From Methanoculleus oceani (lineage in GTDB: Archaea; Halobacteriota; Methanomicrobia; Methanomicrobiales; Methanoculleaceae): DNA of 64,000 nt. The translations under genes were made by a program, and so were the position numbers. Positions within the stretch are counted from its first letter, which is position 1; each line of letters starts with the position of its first letter. The stretch is from positions 558,001 through 622,000 of the forward strand of contig NZ_QFDM01000002.1 in assembly GCF_023702065.1 (NCBI RefSeq), given 5' to 3'. Shown here piece after piece: positions 26,098 through 34,367 of the stretch. The notes under the pieces were generated by a model. That model worked only from the letters and a program-made list of their open reading frames with translations, had not been told where the DNA came from and did no database searches.

Positions 26098-26275
26098 GTT
26101 TTTTACTTAAAAACAAAACAAGAAAAAGTAATTGATTTAACTTTTTGAGTAGTTTCCCAGATCCTCACTACCTAATGGCCGGAACTGCTGCTACTTGATG
26201 AGTATCCAGTGCAGAACAGCAGCCCGCATTCGCTTCGAGAGATTGGCCGGCAACTCTCCCCCCGTTGCCAACCCC

Positions 26276-26959
26276 TCACCACACCCCGGGCACCAGCCGG
26301 TAGCGCGTCTTCTGCCGGTACTCCGAGTACCCGGGCAGTTCCCTCACTAAAACCTCTTCTTCGTTCCGGATCCGGAGAACGATGAGTGCGGGCACGGGGA
26401 GAAATACGAAGAACGCCCAGAAGGACCCGAGGGCGAGCGGCGTTGCAAGAAACATCAGGATCGTTCCCAGGTACATGGGATGGCGGACGACGGCGTAGGG
26501 GCCGGTCTCGATCACCTTCTGCCCCGCATCGACCTCCACCACCCGGGCCGCGTAACTGTTCTCCCGGATTGTCAGGAAGAATATGAAATACCCGAGGAGA
26601 ACCACTCCGTCGGCCGCGAGGACTACGGCGACCGGCAGGTCCGACCATCCGAACCGGTGATCGAGGCCCGGGATGACAAAGCCGACGATGATAATGATCG
26701 AAGAGAGCGCTATGATCGTCCTCTGCTCGCTCTCCTGCTCCCGCGTCTTCATGCGCCGTTCGAGGAGCTCCGGGTCGTGCTTCAGGAGATACAGGCCTAC
26801 AAAGGCTATGGGTATGAAGAGAACGCCCAGATAAAGCCACCCCTCCCAGTAATGGATCGAACCGGCAGGAACGAAGAGGAGCAGGGCTACGACAATGAGC
26901 CCCGCGATGAACCTGGCCAGAACTGCTCCCGCCAACCGGGCAGCGCTCCCCTCCGTCAT
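26276..26959 (-). CDS. Integral-membrane methyltransferase of the isoprenylcysteine carboxyl methyltransferase family
   Basis: The start MTEGSAARL (26959) gives 227 residues with about five transmembrane segments. The C-terminal cofactor-binding motif VIETGPYAVVRHPMYLGTIL and the ending LPGYSEYRQKTRYRLVPGVW are those of ICMT/PEMT-like membrane methyltransferases that use S-adenosylmethionine. The substrate may be a lipid or prenylated compound. A longer N-terminus is open but polar and unlikely. Confidence 0.85.
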   Translation of the reverse strand: MTEGSAARLAGAVLARFIAGLIVVALLLFVPAGSIHYWEGWLYLGVLFIPIAFVGLYLLKHDPELLERRMKTREQESEQRTIIALSSIIIIVGFVIPGLDHRFGWSDLPVAVVLAADGVVLLGYFIFFLTIRENSYAARVVEVDAGQKVIETGPYAVVRHPMYLGTILMFLATPLALGSFWAFFVFLPVPALIVLRIRNEEEVLVRELPGYSEYRQKTRYRLVPGVW

Positions 26960-27325
26960 AGATACATTACCCTGCTCTGTTCCTTCCGTGTGTCCTGTTT
27001 CGGATCTCTCTCGTTGCTTCCCAAGGTCTGCATGCCTTTGAAGCATCCCTCGATGCTATTATCCTCGGTTGCCTTACGTGTTTCCACCTTATTCCCGGTT
27101 CTGCAGCACTTCCCGATGTCGTTATCTCCGGTTGCCCCATGCATCTCCCCCTGGTTTCCGTATCCCTTCTCGTCTCTGTGTCGACAGCCGGTACCGCCGC
27201 AACCCCGGCCCGCGACCCCCGAGGCGGCCGGGGCTCAAAGCACTACTCAACCATATACTCCAGATACGAGGGTATACCCGGCCACTCTGCCGCCCCGCCC
27301 ACACCAACAACTTCAAATGGTCATA

Positions 27326-27350
27326 GTTCATAAAAATGAACATATGTTCA
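27326..27350. promoter_or_regulatory. Overlapping inverted repeats at the MNT gene start (probable operator)
   Basis: TGAACATATGTTCA (27337-27350) is a perfect 14-bp palindrome with the ATG at 27344 inside it. GTTCAT-AAAA-ATGAAC (27326-27341) is a second perfect inverted repeat sharing the middle half-site. Three GTTCA half-sites at the start codon suit autorepression by the HTH of the encoded protein. Confidence 0.65.
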
Positions 27351-27889
27351 ATGAGGCGAACGGTCTCTCCGGGACCTCATTCGTGCTCCTCCGGTTCCTG
27401 GGGAGGCACTATCGCGACGGATACTACGTCCGCGAGATCGCCCGGCTGCTCGGGCTCGGGGTGGGTTCGGTCAGTGAGACGCTTGTCAGCCTCGCGGATG
27501 CCGGTCTGGTGCACCGCGAGGAGCGGGGGCGCCTTGCGATCTACCGGGCGGCGATGGAGAGTCCGCTCCTCCGCGAGGTGAAGATCTGTGCCACGCTCAT
27601 CGAACTCAACCCGCTGGTCCTCCGCCTGCGGGGGGATGCGACGAGGGTGATCCTCTTCGGGAGTTCGGCGACCGGCGACGACACCCACGAGAGCGATATC
27701 GACCTCCTCATTGAGACGAGCGATGCCGGGACCGCGGCGGAGAGCGTCGCCGCACTTGGGGCCGGGCTCGACCGCGAGATCTCGCCGCTCATCCTTACGC
27801 CCGGCGGGTTCCGGGCTCTGAAGACCGCCGACCCGGCTCTCTACGAGCGCATTCTTGCCGGAAAAGTTCTGATCGAGGAATCGGAATGA
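27344..27889 (+). CDS. MNT-type nucleotidyltransferase antitoxin with N-terminal winged helix
   Basis: 181 residues from ATG 27344 (27317 is an in-frame alternative). The winged helix (about 5-70; YVREIARLLGLGVGSVSETLVSLADAGLV) is followed by a minimal nucleotidyltransferase domain with the motif LFGSSATGDDTHESDIDLLIE, the GSx10DxD signature. In HEPN/MNT type VII toxin-antitoxin systems such enzymes AMPylate and silence the HEPN RNase. It overlaps the HEPN gene by four bases. The palindrome across the start suggests autorepression. Confidence 0.85.
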   Translation: MFNEANGLSGTSFVLLRFLGRHYRDGYYVREIARLLGLGVGSVSETLVSLADAGLVHREERGRLAIYRAAMESPLLREVKICATLIELNPLVLRLRGDATRVILFGSSATGDDTHESDIDLLIETSDAGTAAESVAALGAGLDREISPLILTPGGFRALKTADPALYERILAGKVLIEESE

Positions 27890-28310
27890 AATACCGGTTT
27901 GAACAGTGCCTGCAGCGGGGAAAGATTGTCGCATCCCTAACGACCCCGAGCTGGTTGCGAAAGAGTTGCGTGAGGCCGGGGAGGATCTGGTCGCTGCAGA
28001 GCGAACTCTTGCGGAGGGAAATGCAAAATGGGCGATCATCCAGGGGTACTATGCACAGTTCCACGCCCTTCGCGCCCTCGTCTTCTCCAGGGGGTACCGC
28101 GAGAAGAGCCACTCCTGCCTCCGGTATGCCGTCGAGGCTCTCTATGTCGATGAGGGCCTTCTCCCGGCATCGGTACTCGAAGACTTCAGCTTCGCCATGC
28201 GCACGCGTGAAGGTGCGGACTACGGATGCGTTTACTCAGGGAGCGATGCCGGTGATGTGGTGGCATCGGCAGGTGCGATAGTAGATCGGGTCCGGACGAT
28301 GCTCGGCTGA
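27886..28310 (+). pseudogene. HEPN-domain toxin partner, apparently frameshifted
   Basis: Translation from the ATG at 27886, which overlaps the MNT stop, gives MKYRFEQCLQRGKIV. This matches the conserved N-terminus of HEPN proteins and then fails. The +1 frame resumes at RIPNDPELVAKELREAGEDL, exactly the continuation expected, and runs to a stop at 28310 with the helices WAIIQGYYAQFHALRALVFSRGYREKSH. One base appears missing near 27930. The Arg/His pair of the HEPN RNase motif is present in SRGYREKSH. A GTG at 27906 could start a shortened 134-residue protein. It may be a sequencing error, a decayed toxin or, less likely, a programmed shift. Confidence 0.75.
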
Positions 28311-28330
28311 GCGCGGGGGAGGGGGCCAAC

Positions 28331-28387
28331 TCTACCGTATCCGCCCTTCCTCTTCCCGGATCATCGCTTCAACCGCCATCCTCCAGG
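28331..28387 (-). repeat. Degenerate gene-tail repeat, copy 1
   Basis: The minus strand encodes WRMAVEAMIREEEGRIR followed by a stop, without any upstream reading frame that continues. A close copy lies at 29635-29684. The shared DNA includes CTCTTCCCGGATCATCG in near-identical form. Confidence 0.5.
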
Positions 28388-28601
28388 GAACCAAGTTTGG
28401 TCCGGAGATTCGTCGGTTTCACCGCATAATAGGAATGGATACTGATACCACGGAGCCCGACAAAACCCCTCCCCACATATGATTGCCATACGCCACCACT
28501 CGAGTACATAATGCATTCAATTGACTACAATAAACACCCAATTGGATATATTTAGCAATCAAAAGAGCACCTTTTTATAATCAACAGGCCCATCCTCATA
28601 C

Positions 28602-29198
28602 ATGCTTGAAGTCCTCATCACCTCGGAGACGAGAGTGAGACTGCTCACGCTGTTCCTTATGAATCCCGGCAAGGAGTATTACATACGCCAGATCGAGAGG
28701 CTTGTCGGGAAGAACTACGCGCTTGTCCGGAAGGAACTCGCAAGACTCGAATCGTTCGGACTATTGATGTCGGAGGTGAAGGGGAACCAGACATACTATT
28801 CTGTCGACCGGGATTTCTTCCTCTACCCCGAGTTGCAGAGACTGGTACTCAAGACCGAAGGGGTCGCTCAGACCCTGAAGGAGCGGCTCGGCGACATCGG
28901 AGATGTCGATTGCATATTCATCTACGGCTCGTTCGCGAAAGGAAGCGCAGGTGCAAAGAGCGATATCGACCTCTTCATCGTCGGGGATGTCGATGAAAAC
29001 CGGCTGATCCCCCTGCTCAACGAGAGTGAAAGGACTCTTCAAAGGGCGATCAATTACACGCTGGTAACAAAAGAAGAACTGCAGAGACGCGTCGCTGAGG
29101 CGGACCCGTTCATCACCAATGTCCTGAACGGGCCAAAGATTATGATCGAGGGCGAGGGATGCTATGGTAAAACGGCTGGAGATGGAAGGAAAGATTGA
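28602..29198 (+). CDS. MNT-type nucleotidyltransferase antitoxin with winged helix (second pair)
   Basis: 198 residues. A winged helix (KEYYIRQIERLVGKNYALVRKELARLESFGLL) precedes the nucleotidyltransferase motif IYGSFAKGSAGAKSDIDLFIVGD, then LTKEELQRRVAEADPFITNVLNGPKIMIEG. It is a different subfamily from the first MNT gene. TTTTTATAATC at about 28572-28582 is a TATA box 29 bp upstream, so the transcript is near-leaderless. The last 35 bases overlap the following HEPN gene. Confidence 0.88.
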   Translation: MLEVLITSETRVRLLTLFLMNPGKEYYIRQIERLVGKNYALVRKELARLESFGLLMSEVKGNQTYYSVDRDFFLYPELQRLVLKTEGVAQTLKERLGDIGDVDCIFIYGSFAKGSAGAKSDIDLFIVGDVDENRLIPLLNESERTLQRAINYTLVTKEELQRRVAEADPFITNVLNGPKIMIEGEGCYGKTAGDGRKD

Positions 29199-29592
29199 GA
29201 GGATACCCATCGATCGGAGAACGGTCAGGGAAGCGATCGATATCGCCGAACGAGACCTTCGTGCTGCCGAGATGAACCTTGCGATCAGCAATGAATGGGC
29301 ATACAATATCGCCTACAACGCGGTTTAGTCGGCAGGCAGAGCACTGATGTTTGCCGGAGGCTACCGCCCGAAGGGCGGTGAAGGGCACGTTTCCGTGAAG
29401 GAATTCCTGGGGTATCACCTCAATCAGGATGAGGTTGCCGTCTTCGACCGGATGCGGAGAAAGCGGCATATGGCCACGTACGATGTCAGCTCCATCGTCA
29501 CCCATACCGATGCAGAAAGCGCAATTGTTATGGCAAGAACCCTGGTGGACACGATAAAAGGGATTCTTGCAGATGATGGATTCTTATCGTAA
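29164..29592 (+). pseudogene. HEPN-domain toxin partner, interrupted by an in-frame amber codon
   Basis: Reading from the ATG at 29164 gives VREAIDIAERDLRAAEMNLA and EWAYNIAYNAV, the expected HEPN helices, then TAG at 29326-29328. The same frame continues as SAGRALMFAGGYRPKGGEGHVSVKEFL to a TAA at 29590-29592. The Arg-x6-His pair (RPKGGEGH) fits the HEPN RNase motif. The N-terminal 54-residue piece lacks the catalytic motif. TAG is used as an ordinary stop by neighbouring genes (for example uvsE), so read-through by pyrrolysine is not supported. Confidence 0.78.
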
Positions 29593-29634
29593 CGCGCTGT
29601 TGTGCGGGCAGGCACGGTGCGGAACGGCCGGTTC

Positions 29635-29684
29635 TACCGCCCCTCTTCTTCCCGGATCATCGTCTCGGCCGCCTCCTCTAGCGA
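29635..29684 (-). repeat. Degenerate gene-tail repeat, copy 2
   Basis: The minus strand encodes GWTSVRSLEEAAETMIREEEGR and a stop. It parallels copy 1, 1.3 kb away. The pattern recalls the C-terminus of a sugar-nucleotide epimerase, but this is speculative. Confidence 0.45.
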
Positions 29685-29751
29685 ACGTACGCTCGTCCAC
29701 CCAAAGAATTTAACCTATTGACAGTAGTCGGAACACAGTTCGGAGGGGGAC

Positions 29752-30390
29752 ATGGTAAAAGACAAGGTGGAATTCTGGTCGAGAACGTCGCCTACCTACG
29801 ACGCCTCGGTGGATACCACGCTCGGGGGGAACACCCGCCCGCTCATCAATGAACTGCTGAAGGAAGAGGAGAACCTCGGGGCAGTCGTCGAGTTCGGGTG
29901 CGGGACAGGCTACTTCACCAGGACGCTGGCGGAGAGAGCGCAGAGCGTGGTTGCGACGGATTTCTCCGACGACATGCTCCGGATAGCAGAAGAGCACGTG
30001 AAAGGGTGCAATAACGTCCGGTTCCGGAATGTCGACTGCCAGAACACCCCGTTTGCGGATGCGTCGTTCGATACGGTCTTCTCCGGATTCGTCATCCCCT
30101 GCGTGGACGACAAATCGCAGGCCCTGCGGGAGAGTTACCGGATCTTAAAGCCGGGTGGTAAATTGATCACCGCGAACCCCAACATACTGCTCCTGCCGCG
30201 AATCGGCCAGGCAACATTCCTCCTGCGAGCCCTGATCGCGTGGCGGGGGCATCTGCCCCCCGTGAGTTTCTGTTCCGTGCAGGATCTCATCGAAGGGACG
30301 GGTTTCACGCTGGAAGGCCTGCATGTGGTGCGGGACCCTGCCGTCGCGTCGAGTGCTCCCGTCGAGTACGCCATACTGGTAAAACCCTGA
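29752..30390 (+). CDS. SAM-dependent class I methyltransferase
   Basis: 212 residues with the Methyltransf_11 motifs: VVEFGCGTGYFTRTLA (motif I, about 45-60), VVATDFSDDMLRIAEEHV, NVDCQNTPFADASFDTV and LRESYRILKPGGKLITANP. Substrate unknown. No linked partner. Confidence 0.87.
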   Translation: MVKDKVEFWSRTSPTYDASVDTTLGGNTRPLINELLKEEENLGAVVEFGCGTGYFTRTLAERAQSVVATDFSDDMLRIAEEHVKGCNNVRFRNVDCQNTPFADASFDTVFSGFVIPCVDDKSQALRESYRILKPGGKLITANPNILLLPRIGQATFLLRALIAWRGHLPPVSFCSVQDLIEGTGFTLEGLHVVRDPAVASSAPVEYAILVKP

Positions 30391-30646
30391 TCGGTCCGGA
30401 CGTAAAAGCGGCTCCAATAGGGGTCGGGGCAGGGCGACAAGCCCTGTCGAACGCAACCGGGATCCGAGGCAGCCACGCTGCAGTGCTCCCGGACATTCCA
30501 GAGATCCAGGCAGGGGGATGCGCCGGTACCCATGGATACGCCGCCCATCCTCCAGCACGCCCGGGGAGTGTCCCGTGCAATCCAGAGGGGCGAGCCCCAC
30601 AGCAGCATACGCTCCCGGGGCCAGGAACCCCGGGTGAACTGGACGA

Positions 30647-31549
30647 TCACCGGGAAATGCAGCCCGCTTCCATCAGACGGGCGGCATTTCTCAACCCATA
30701 CGCATCCAGGACCGTAAACACACCTGCCATGAGCACGATCCCGGCGAGGAGGAAGATGAGGAGCTCGACCAGTTCCTCAGGCAGGGTAATGGCGAGAATC
30801 CCGAGAACCAGCGAACTTACGCCCAGCCCGAGTGTATACCAGAAGCCCTTCGTTAAATTCCTTCTCTCCCGAACCACCCGGAGCAGCGTGACAACCGCAC
30901 TGGAAAAGAACCAGATCGCGAGGACCAGCAGAATGAGGAGGAGGTAGAGTTCCCAGAGGATGAAGAGAACGACTCCTGCACCCGCCATCATACTCCCCTG
31001 GATGACGTTCTTGGCTGCATCCTCTCTCCGGTCACTCTGCTGGATGCCCTTAATAATCGCGAGGAGACCGATGAGGAGAACCAGGGAGGGCAGGATTATG
31101 GTGAAAAAGATCACCGTTTCGTAAAATGCCAGGAGGAGGAGGACGGCGCCAATAGCCAGCAGGACCACTCCCAGGCCCATCCGGAGTTTCCAGCTCACGC
31201 GTTGGTCTTCAAGGCGCTGCAGAGGATCGCTTCGTGTTGCGTCTTTGCCCGTTACAAAGATGGTCTCCATGGTCTCATGAAGCATGAGAACCAGGGGGGC
31301 GTCATCGATCAGGTGCATGAGGGGGTTCTTCTCGGGGTCGTATCGGTCCATGTGGACTCGGTACTCCGACACCGTCTCATGGGCGTGGTACTGGCCCTTC
31401 CGGTAACTGGCAATCGTATCGGGGCTGGGCACATTGATGGCCGACCGTTTCCAGTCCGGCTCAAGCGGCTCGGTCACCACAGCCTTCGGGACGACTACCT
31501 GAAAGACCCCCTGGTGCAGCGCATCGAGAAACGACTCAAGCGTGCTCAA
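30647..31549 (-). CDS. HdeD/DUF308-like membrane protein with N-terminal cytosolic domain
   Basis: 300 residues. Residues 1-125 are a soluble domain of unknown type (VVVPKAVVTEPLEPDW and a His/Glu-rich middle). Residues about 126-295 carry six hydrophobic segments, with repeats of the GL-V-L-AIG-LLL-A-Y and LLAGIVLMAGVF type seen in HdeD/DUF308 proteins. Role unknown, possibly envelope stress. A second HdeD-like gene without the soluble part is at 42063-42614. Confidence 0.7.
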   Translation of the reverse strand: MSTLESFLDALHQGVFQVVVPKAVVTEPLEPDWKRSAINVPSPDTIASYRKGQYHAHETVSEYRVHMDRYDPEKNPLMHLIDDAPLVLMLHETMETIFVTGKDATRSDPLQRLEDQRVSWKLRMGLGVVLLAIGAVLLLLAFYETVIFFTIILPSLVLLIGLLAIIKGIQQSDRREDAAKNVIQGSMMAGAGVVLFILWELYLLLILLVLAIWFFSSAVVTLLRVVRERRNLTKGFWYTLGLGVSSLVLGILAITLPEELVELLIFLLAGIVLMAGVFTVLDAYGLRNAARLMEAGCISR

Positions 31550-32026
31550 CTTCTCTCCTCCCCATCATCCGGCCCCGTCTCAGGATCTGCCGGTACCGAT
31601 TGGAGTTGTTCCCCTCCGGGATCGGCATTGCCACTACAGAGATCTGCAGATGCATCGATTTGCTGGCGACCGGGTTAATAACACTATCTCTGGACGTTGA
31701 GGATTATAGTTCTCGTCATGGAATCCTTGCGTTCAAGAGGCGGCGCACGGCCGGGGGCATTGAGGGATTAAGGGCTCAATGAAAGCGCGCCGGACTCATA
31801 CCCGCCTTCAGGAACCCGGGCAGATGCAAGGATTCGTTGCATGCAGGCGACTTCATGCGATTACTCCCGGGATCACGAACCTCTGCAGCCCGGAAGATAG
31901 CGTGGCCCCGGTGGAGACGAAGATCGCAAGAATGCCCGACAGCAGACCTGCGGTTCCGGCGTCCCGCATGAGCAACAGAATCCGTTGGGAGATCTCTTTA
32001 TATCCGGTTACAACGTCGAAGGGTCC
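31550..32026. other. 477-bp gap, no gene seen
   Basis: Short antisense-type frames only. The last 30 bases hold TTTATATC (31998-32005), which suits a near-leaderless promoter for the gene at 32027. Confidence 0.5.
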
Positions 32027-32494
32027 ATGCTCATGAAGGAATCTTTCGGAGACGATGATTGGAAAAACCTTGAAAGCCTGCCGTACGCAGTTTCCATAAC
32101 GGTAATGGCCGCAGCACCATCTCTCCTGGGTGCATGGGGCGAGACCAGAGCCATGATAGAAGAACCGCCCCGGCTGGCAGCGGCGAGCGGAAGCGAACTG
32201 GTCGGCCTCGTCTCTGCCGGTATGCAACCCAGAGCCAGGGATCTGATCAAAGAGCAGCAGAATCTGATGAAACAGGATCAGATGGGCTATAGAAGCAGGA
32301 CCATTGCGGCCTGCAAATCCGCCGCCACCGCTCTCGCTATGGTACCGCCGGACGAGGCCGAGGCCTATAAGAAGTGGTTATTGCAGATAGGCGAAAAGGT
32401 CGCTCAGGCAGCCAAAGAGCACGGTGTTGCTTTCAGCGATCCGGAAAAGGCCGCCCTCGGTGAGATCGCCGTTGCCCTTGGCCTCCAGGCATGA
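32027..32494 (+). CDS. Helical protein of unknown function
   Basis: 155 residues from ATG 32027 (32033 also possible), with a TATA-like TTTATATC 29 bp upstream. It is predicted mostly alpha-helical and has no membrane segment. Notable blocks are VSITVMAAAPSLLGAWGETRAM, MKQDQMGYRSRTIAACKSAATALAMV and YKKWLLQIGEKVAQAAKEHG. I do not recognise a family. It converges with the CoA-disulfide reductase gene and lies inside a region of stress-type genes. Confidence 0.7.
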   Translation: MLMKESFGDDDWKNLESLPYAVSITVMAAAPSLLGAWGETRAMIEEPPRLAAASGSELVGLVSAGMQPRARDLIKEQQNLMKQDQMGYRSRTIAACKSAATALAMVPPDEAEAYKKWLLQIGEKVAQAAKEHGVAFSDPEKAALGEIAVALGLQA

Positions 32495-32528
32495 GATAAA
32501 ATGAGAGCGAGCCGGTGCCGGCATCGCC

Positions 32529-34304
32529 TCAGCGTGCCGGGGCAACCATCGGCTTCTTTTCCTCCTTCGCTTCGACCGGTTCGACTGCTTTCCCCGGTTC
32601 CGCTCCCCCACCCGTACCAAAGAGGTAATTGTGCGCAAGCGAGAGCATCCCTCCGGATACGGTTTTAGCGTCGAACCCGTTCTGCACGAGGATCCGCGTT
32701 GCATAGTAGGCGCGCTGACTGGAACGGCAGAAGACATGGATCTCCCGGTCGCGGGGGAGTTCGTCGAGACGCTCGCGGAGTTGTCCCAGCGGGATGTTGA
32801 GCGCTCCCGGCACGCTCTCCACGGCGAGTTCCATCGGTTCGCGCACGTCCAGGAGGAATTCATTCCGGGCGGTATTCCAGTGGCTGAGCGGCATATCGCC
32901 CCTGAGAACGTCGGCTGCGACCATCCCCGCAAAGTTTACCGGATCTTTTGCGCTCCCGAACTGGGGCGCGTAGCAGAGCTCAGATTCCTCGAGATCGTAA
33001 ACGGTCGCGCCCATCTGGATCATAGCCGCAAGGACGCTTACCCGCTTGTCCACTCCGTCCTGGCCGAGCGCCTGCACGCTCAGCAGACGTCCGTCGGATC
33101 TCCGGAAGATGACCTTCATCGCGATCGGCCGGGCTTGCGGATAGTAGCCTGCGTGCGAATTCGGGTAAATGTAGATCTTTTCGTAGTCGGTATCGCCAAT
33201 TTCGTTCAGCGTCCTTTCGCTGGGACCCACCCATGCAACGGCGGCGCCGAAGAGCCCGATGATCGAGGTGCCCTGCGTGCCGCGGTATCGGGAGTCGCGC
33301 CCCGCGATGACATCGGCCGCGATGCGCCCCTGCCGGTTGGCCGGGCCCGCCAGCGGGATCAGGCTCCACTCGCCGGTGACGTAATCCTTCACCTCGACGG
33401 CGTCGCCGACGGCGAAGATATCGGGGTTGCTCGTCCGCATATGCTCGTCTACGCGGATCCCTCCAAGTTTGCCGATCGCAAGGCCGGCCATCTTTGCGAG
33501 AGTGGTCTCCGGGCGCACACCGATGGCGAGGATCACCACGTCGCCCACGTAGGTCTTGCCTGAATCGGTCTCCACGCTGATGGCGCCGTGCTCGGCCTGC
33601 TTGAACCCGACCACCCTGTCGCCGTGCATCACGTTGACCCCGTGGCTCCTCATAAAGGCCTCGACGACTCGGGCAAACTCCCGGTCGAGCGGCTTTAAGA
33701 CCTGATCAGGCTTCTGCAGCAGGGTCACTTCAAAGCCGCGCTGGACCAGGTTCTCCGCCATCTCGATACCGATGAACCCCCCGCCGACCACCACAGCCCG
33801 GGTTTTTGGTCTGAGGGTCTGGAATCCCGAGTACCGGTCCATGCCGGAGAGAAATGCAGTGCCCTTCTCGAGCCACTCGTGGATCTCCCGGGCGTCCGGT
33901 ACGGTCTTCACGTGGAAGATGCCCGGAAGGTCTATTCCCGGCAGCGGCGGGTGGACGGCAGCGGCTCCGGGCGACAACACCAGTTTGTCGTACGGATGCG
34001 TGGTGACCTCCCCGGTCACGAGATCCCGCAGGTCCACAGTCTTTTTGTCCGGCGAGACTGCGATGGCCTCGCAATTGGTGCGCACATCGACTGCGAAATG
34101 AGCACGGAAGAGCTCCTCGTTGGCCACGAGCAGGCTCGATTCTTTCTCGATCACGTCACCGACATGGTAGGGTAGCCCGCAGTTCGCGTACGAGACGTAC
34201 GGCCCGCGTTCCACCATGAGGATCTCGGCGTTTTCATCCAGCCTGCGCAGGCGCGCTGCACACGACGCCCCGCCGGCCACCCCACCTACGATAATGACTT
34301 TCAT
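32529..34304 (-). CDS. CoA-disulfide/persulfide reductase with C-terminal rhodanese domain
   Basis: 591 residues. An FAD-binding Rossmann motif (VIIVGGVAGGASCAARLRR), the single redox Cys42 in SYANCGLPYH, an NADH-binding VVGGGFIGIEMAENL and an FAD motif DIFAVGDAVEV define the pyridine-nucleotide disulfide reductase family; the lone Cys is typical of CoA-disulfide reductases. A rhodanese domain (about 470-560; VFCRSSQRAYYATRIL with active Cys) makes it resemble the CoADR-Rhd/NADH-dependent persulfide reductases. The tail ends EEKKPMVAPAR, also found on the DUF6325 protein at 38227. It is the last gene of the run with GH15, glucose dehydrogenase and the cyclase. Confidence 0.88.
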   Translation of the reverse strand: MKVIIVGGVAGGASCAARLRRLDENAEILMVERGPYVSYANCGLPYHVGDVIEKESSLLVANEELFRAHFAVDVRTNCEAIAVSPDKKTVDLRDLVTGEVTTHPYDKLVLSPGAAAVHPPLPGIDLPGIFHVKTVPDAREIHEWLEKGTAFLSGMDRYSGFQTLRPKTRAVVVGGGFIGIEMAENLVQRGFEVTLLQKPDQVLKPLDREFARVVEAFMRSHGVNVMHGDRVVGFKQAEHGAISVETDSGKTYVGDVVILAIGVRPETTLAKMAGLAIGKLGGIRVDEHMRTSNPDIFAVGDAVEVKDYVTGEWSLIPLAGPANRQGRIAADVIAGRDSRYRGTQGTSIIGLFGAAVAWVGPSERTLNEIGDTDYEKIYIYPNSHAGYYPQARPIAMKVIFRRSDGRLLSVQALGQDGVDKRVSVLAAMIQMGATVYDLEESELCYAPQFGSAKDPVNFAGMVAADVLRGDMPLSHWNTARNEFLLDVREPMELAVESVPGALNIPLGQLRERLDELPRDREIHVFCRSSQRAYYATRILVQNGFDAKTVSGGMLSLAHNYLFGTGGGAEPGKAVEPVEAKEEKKPMVAPAR

Positions 34305-34367
34305 TCAATCTCCTCCTTTTTGTGTCCTACCTCTCATCCGACACGACGTTTCCCATGCAGGGCCCTA

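Noticed and set aside
25202-26160. Att sites of an integrative element at tRNA-Glu
   Set aside because: The tRNA 3' end is not repeated downstream and there is no integrase.
27906-28310. HEPN protein starting at GTG 27906
   Set aside because: It loses the conserved N-terminal residues found in the other frame; a frameshift explains both pieces better.
29326-29328. Pyrrolysine codon in the second HEPN gene
   Set aside because: TAG ends several neighbouring genes, no pyl genes are seen, and the site aligns with a hydrophobic stretch of the HEPN helix.
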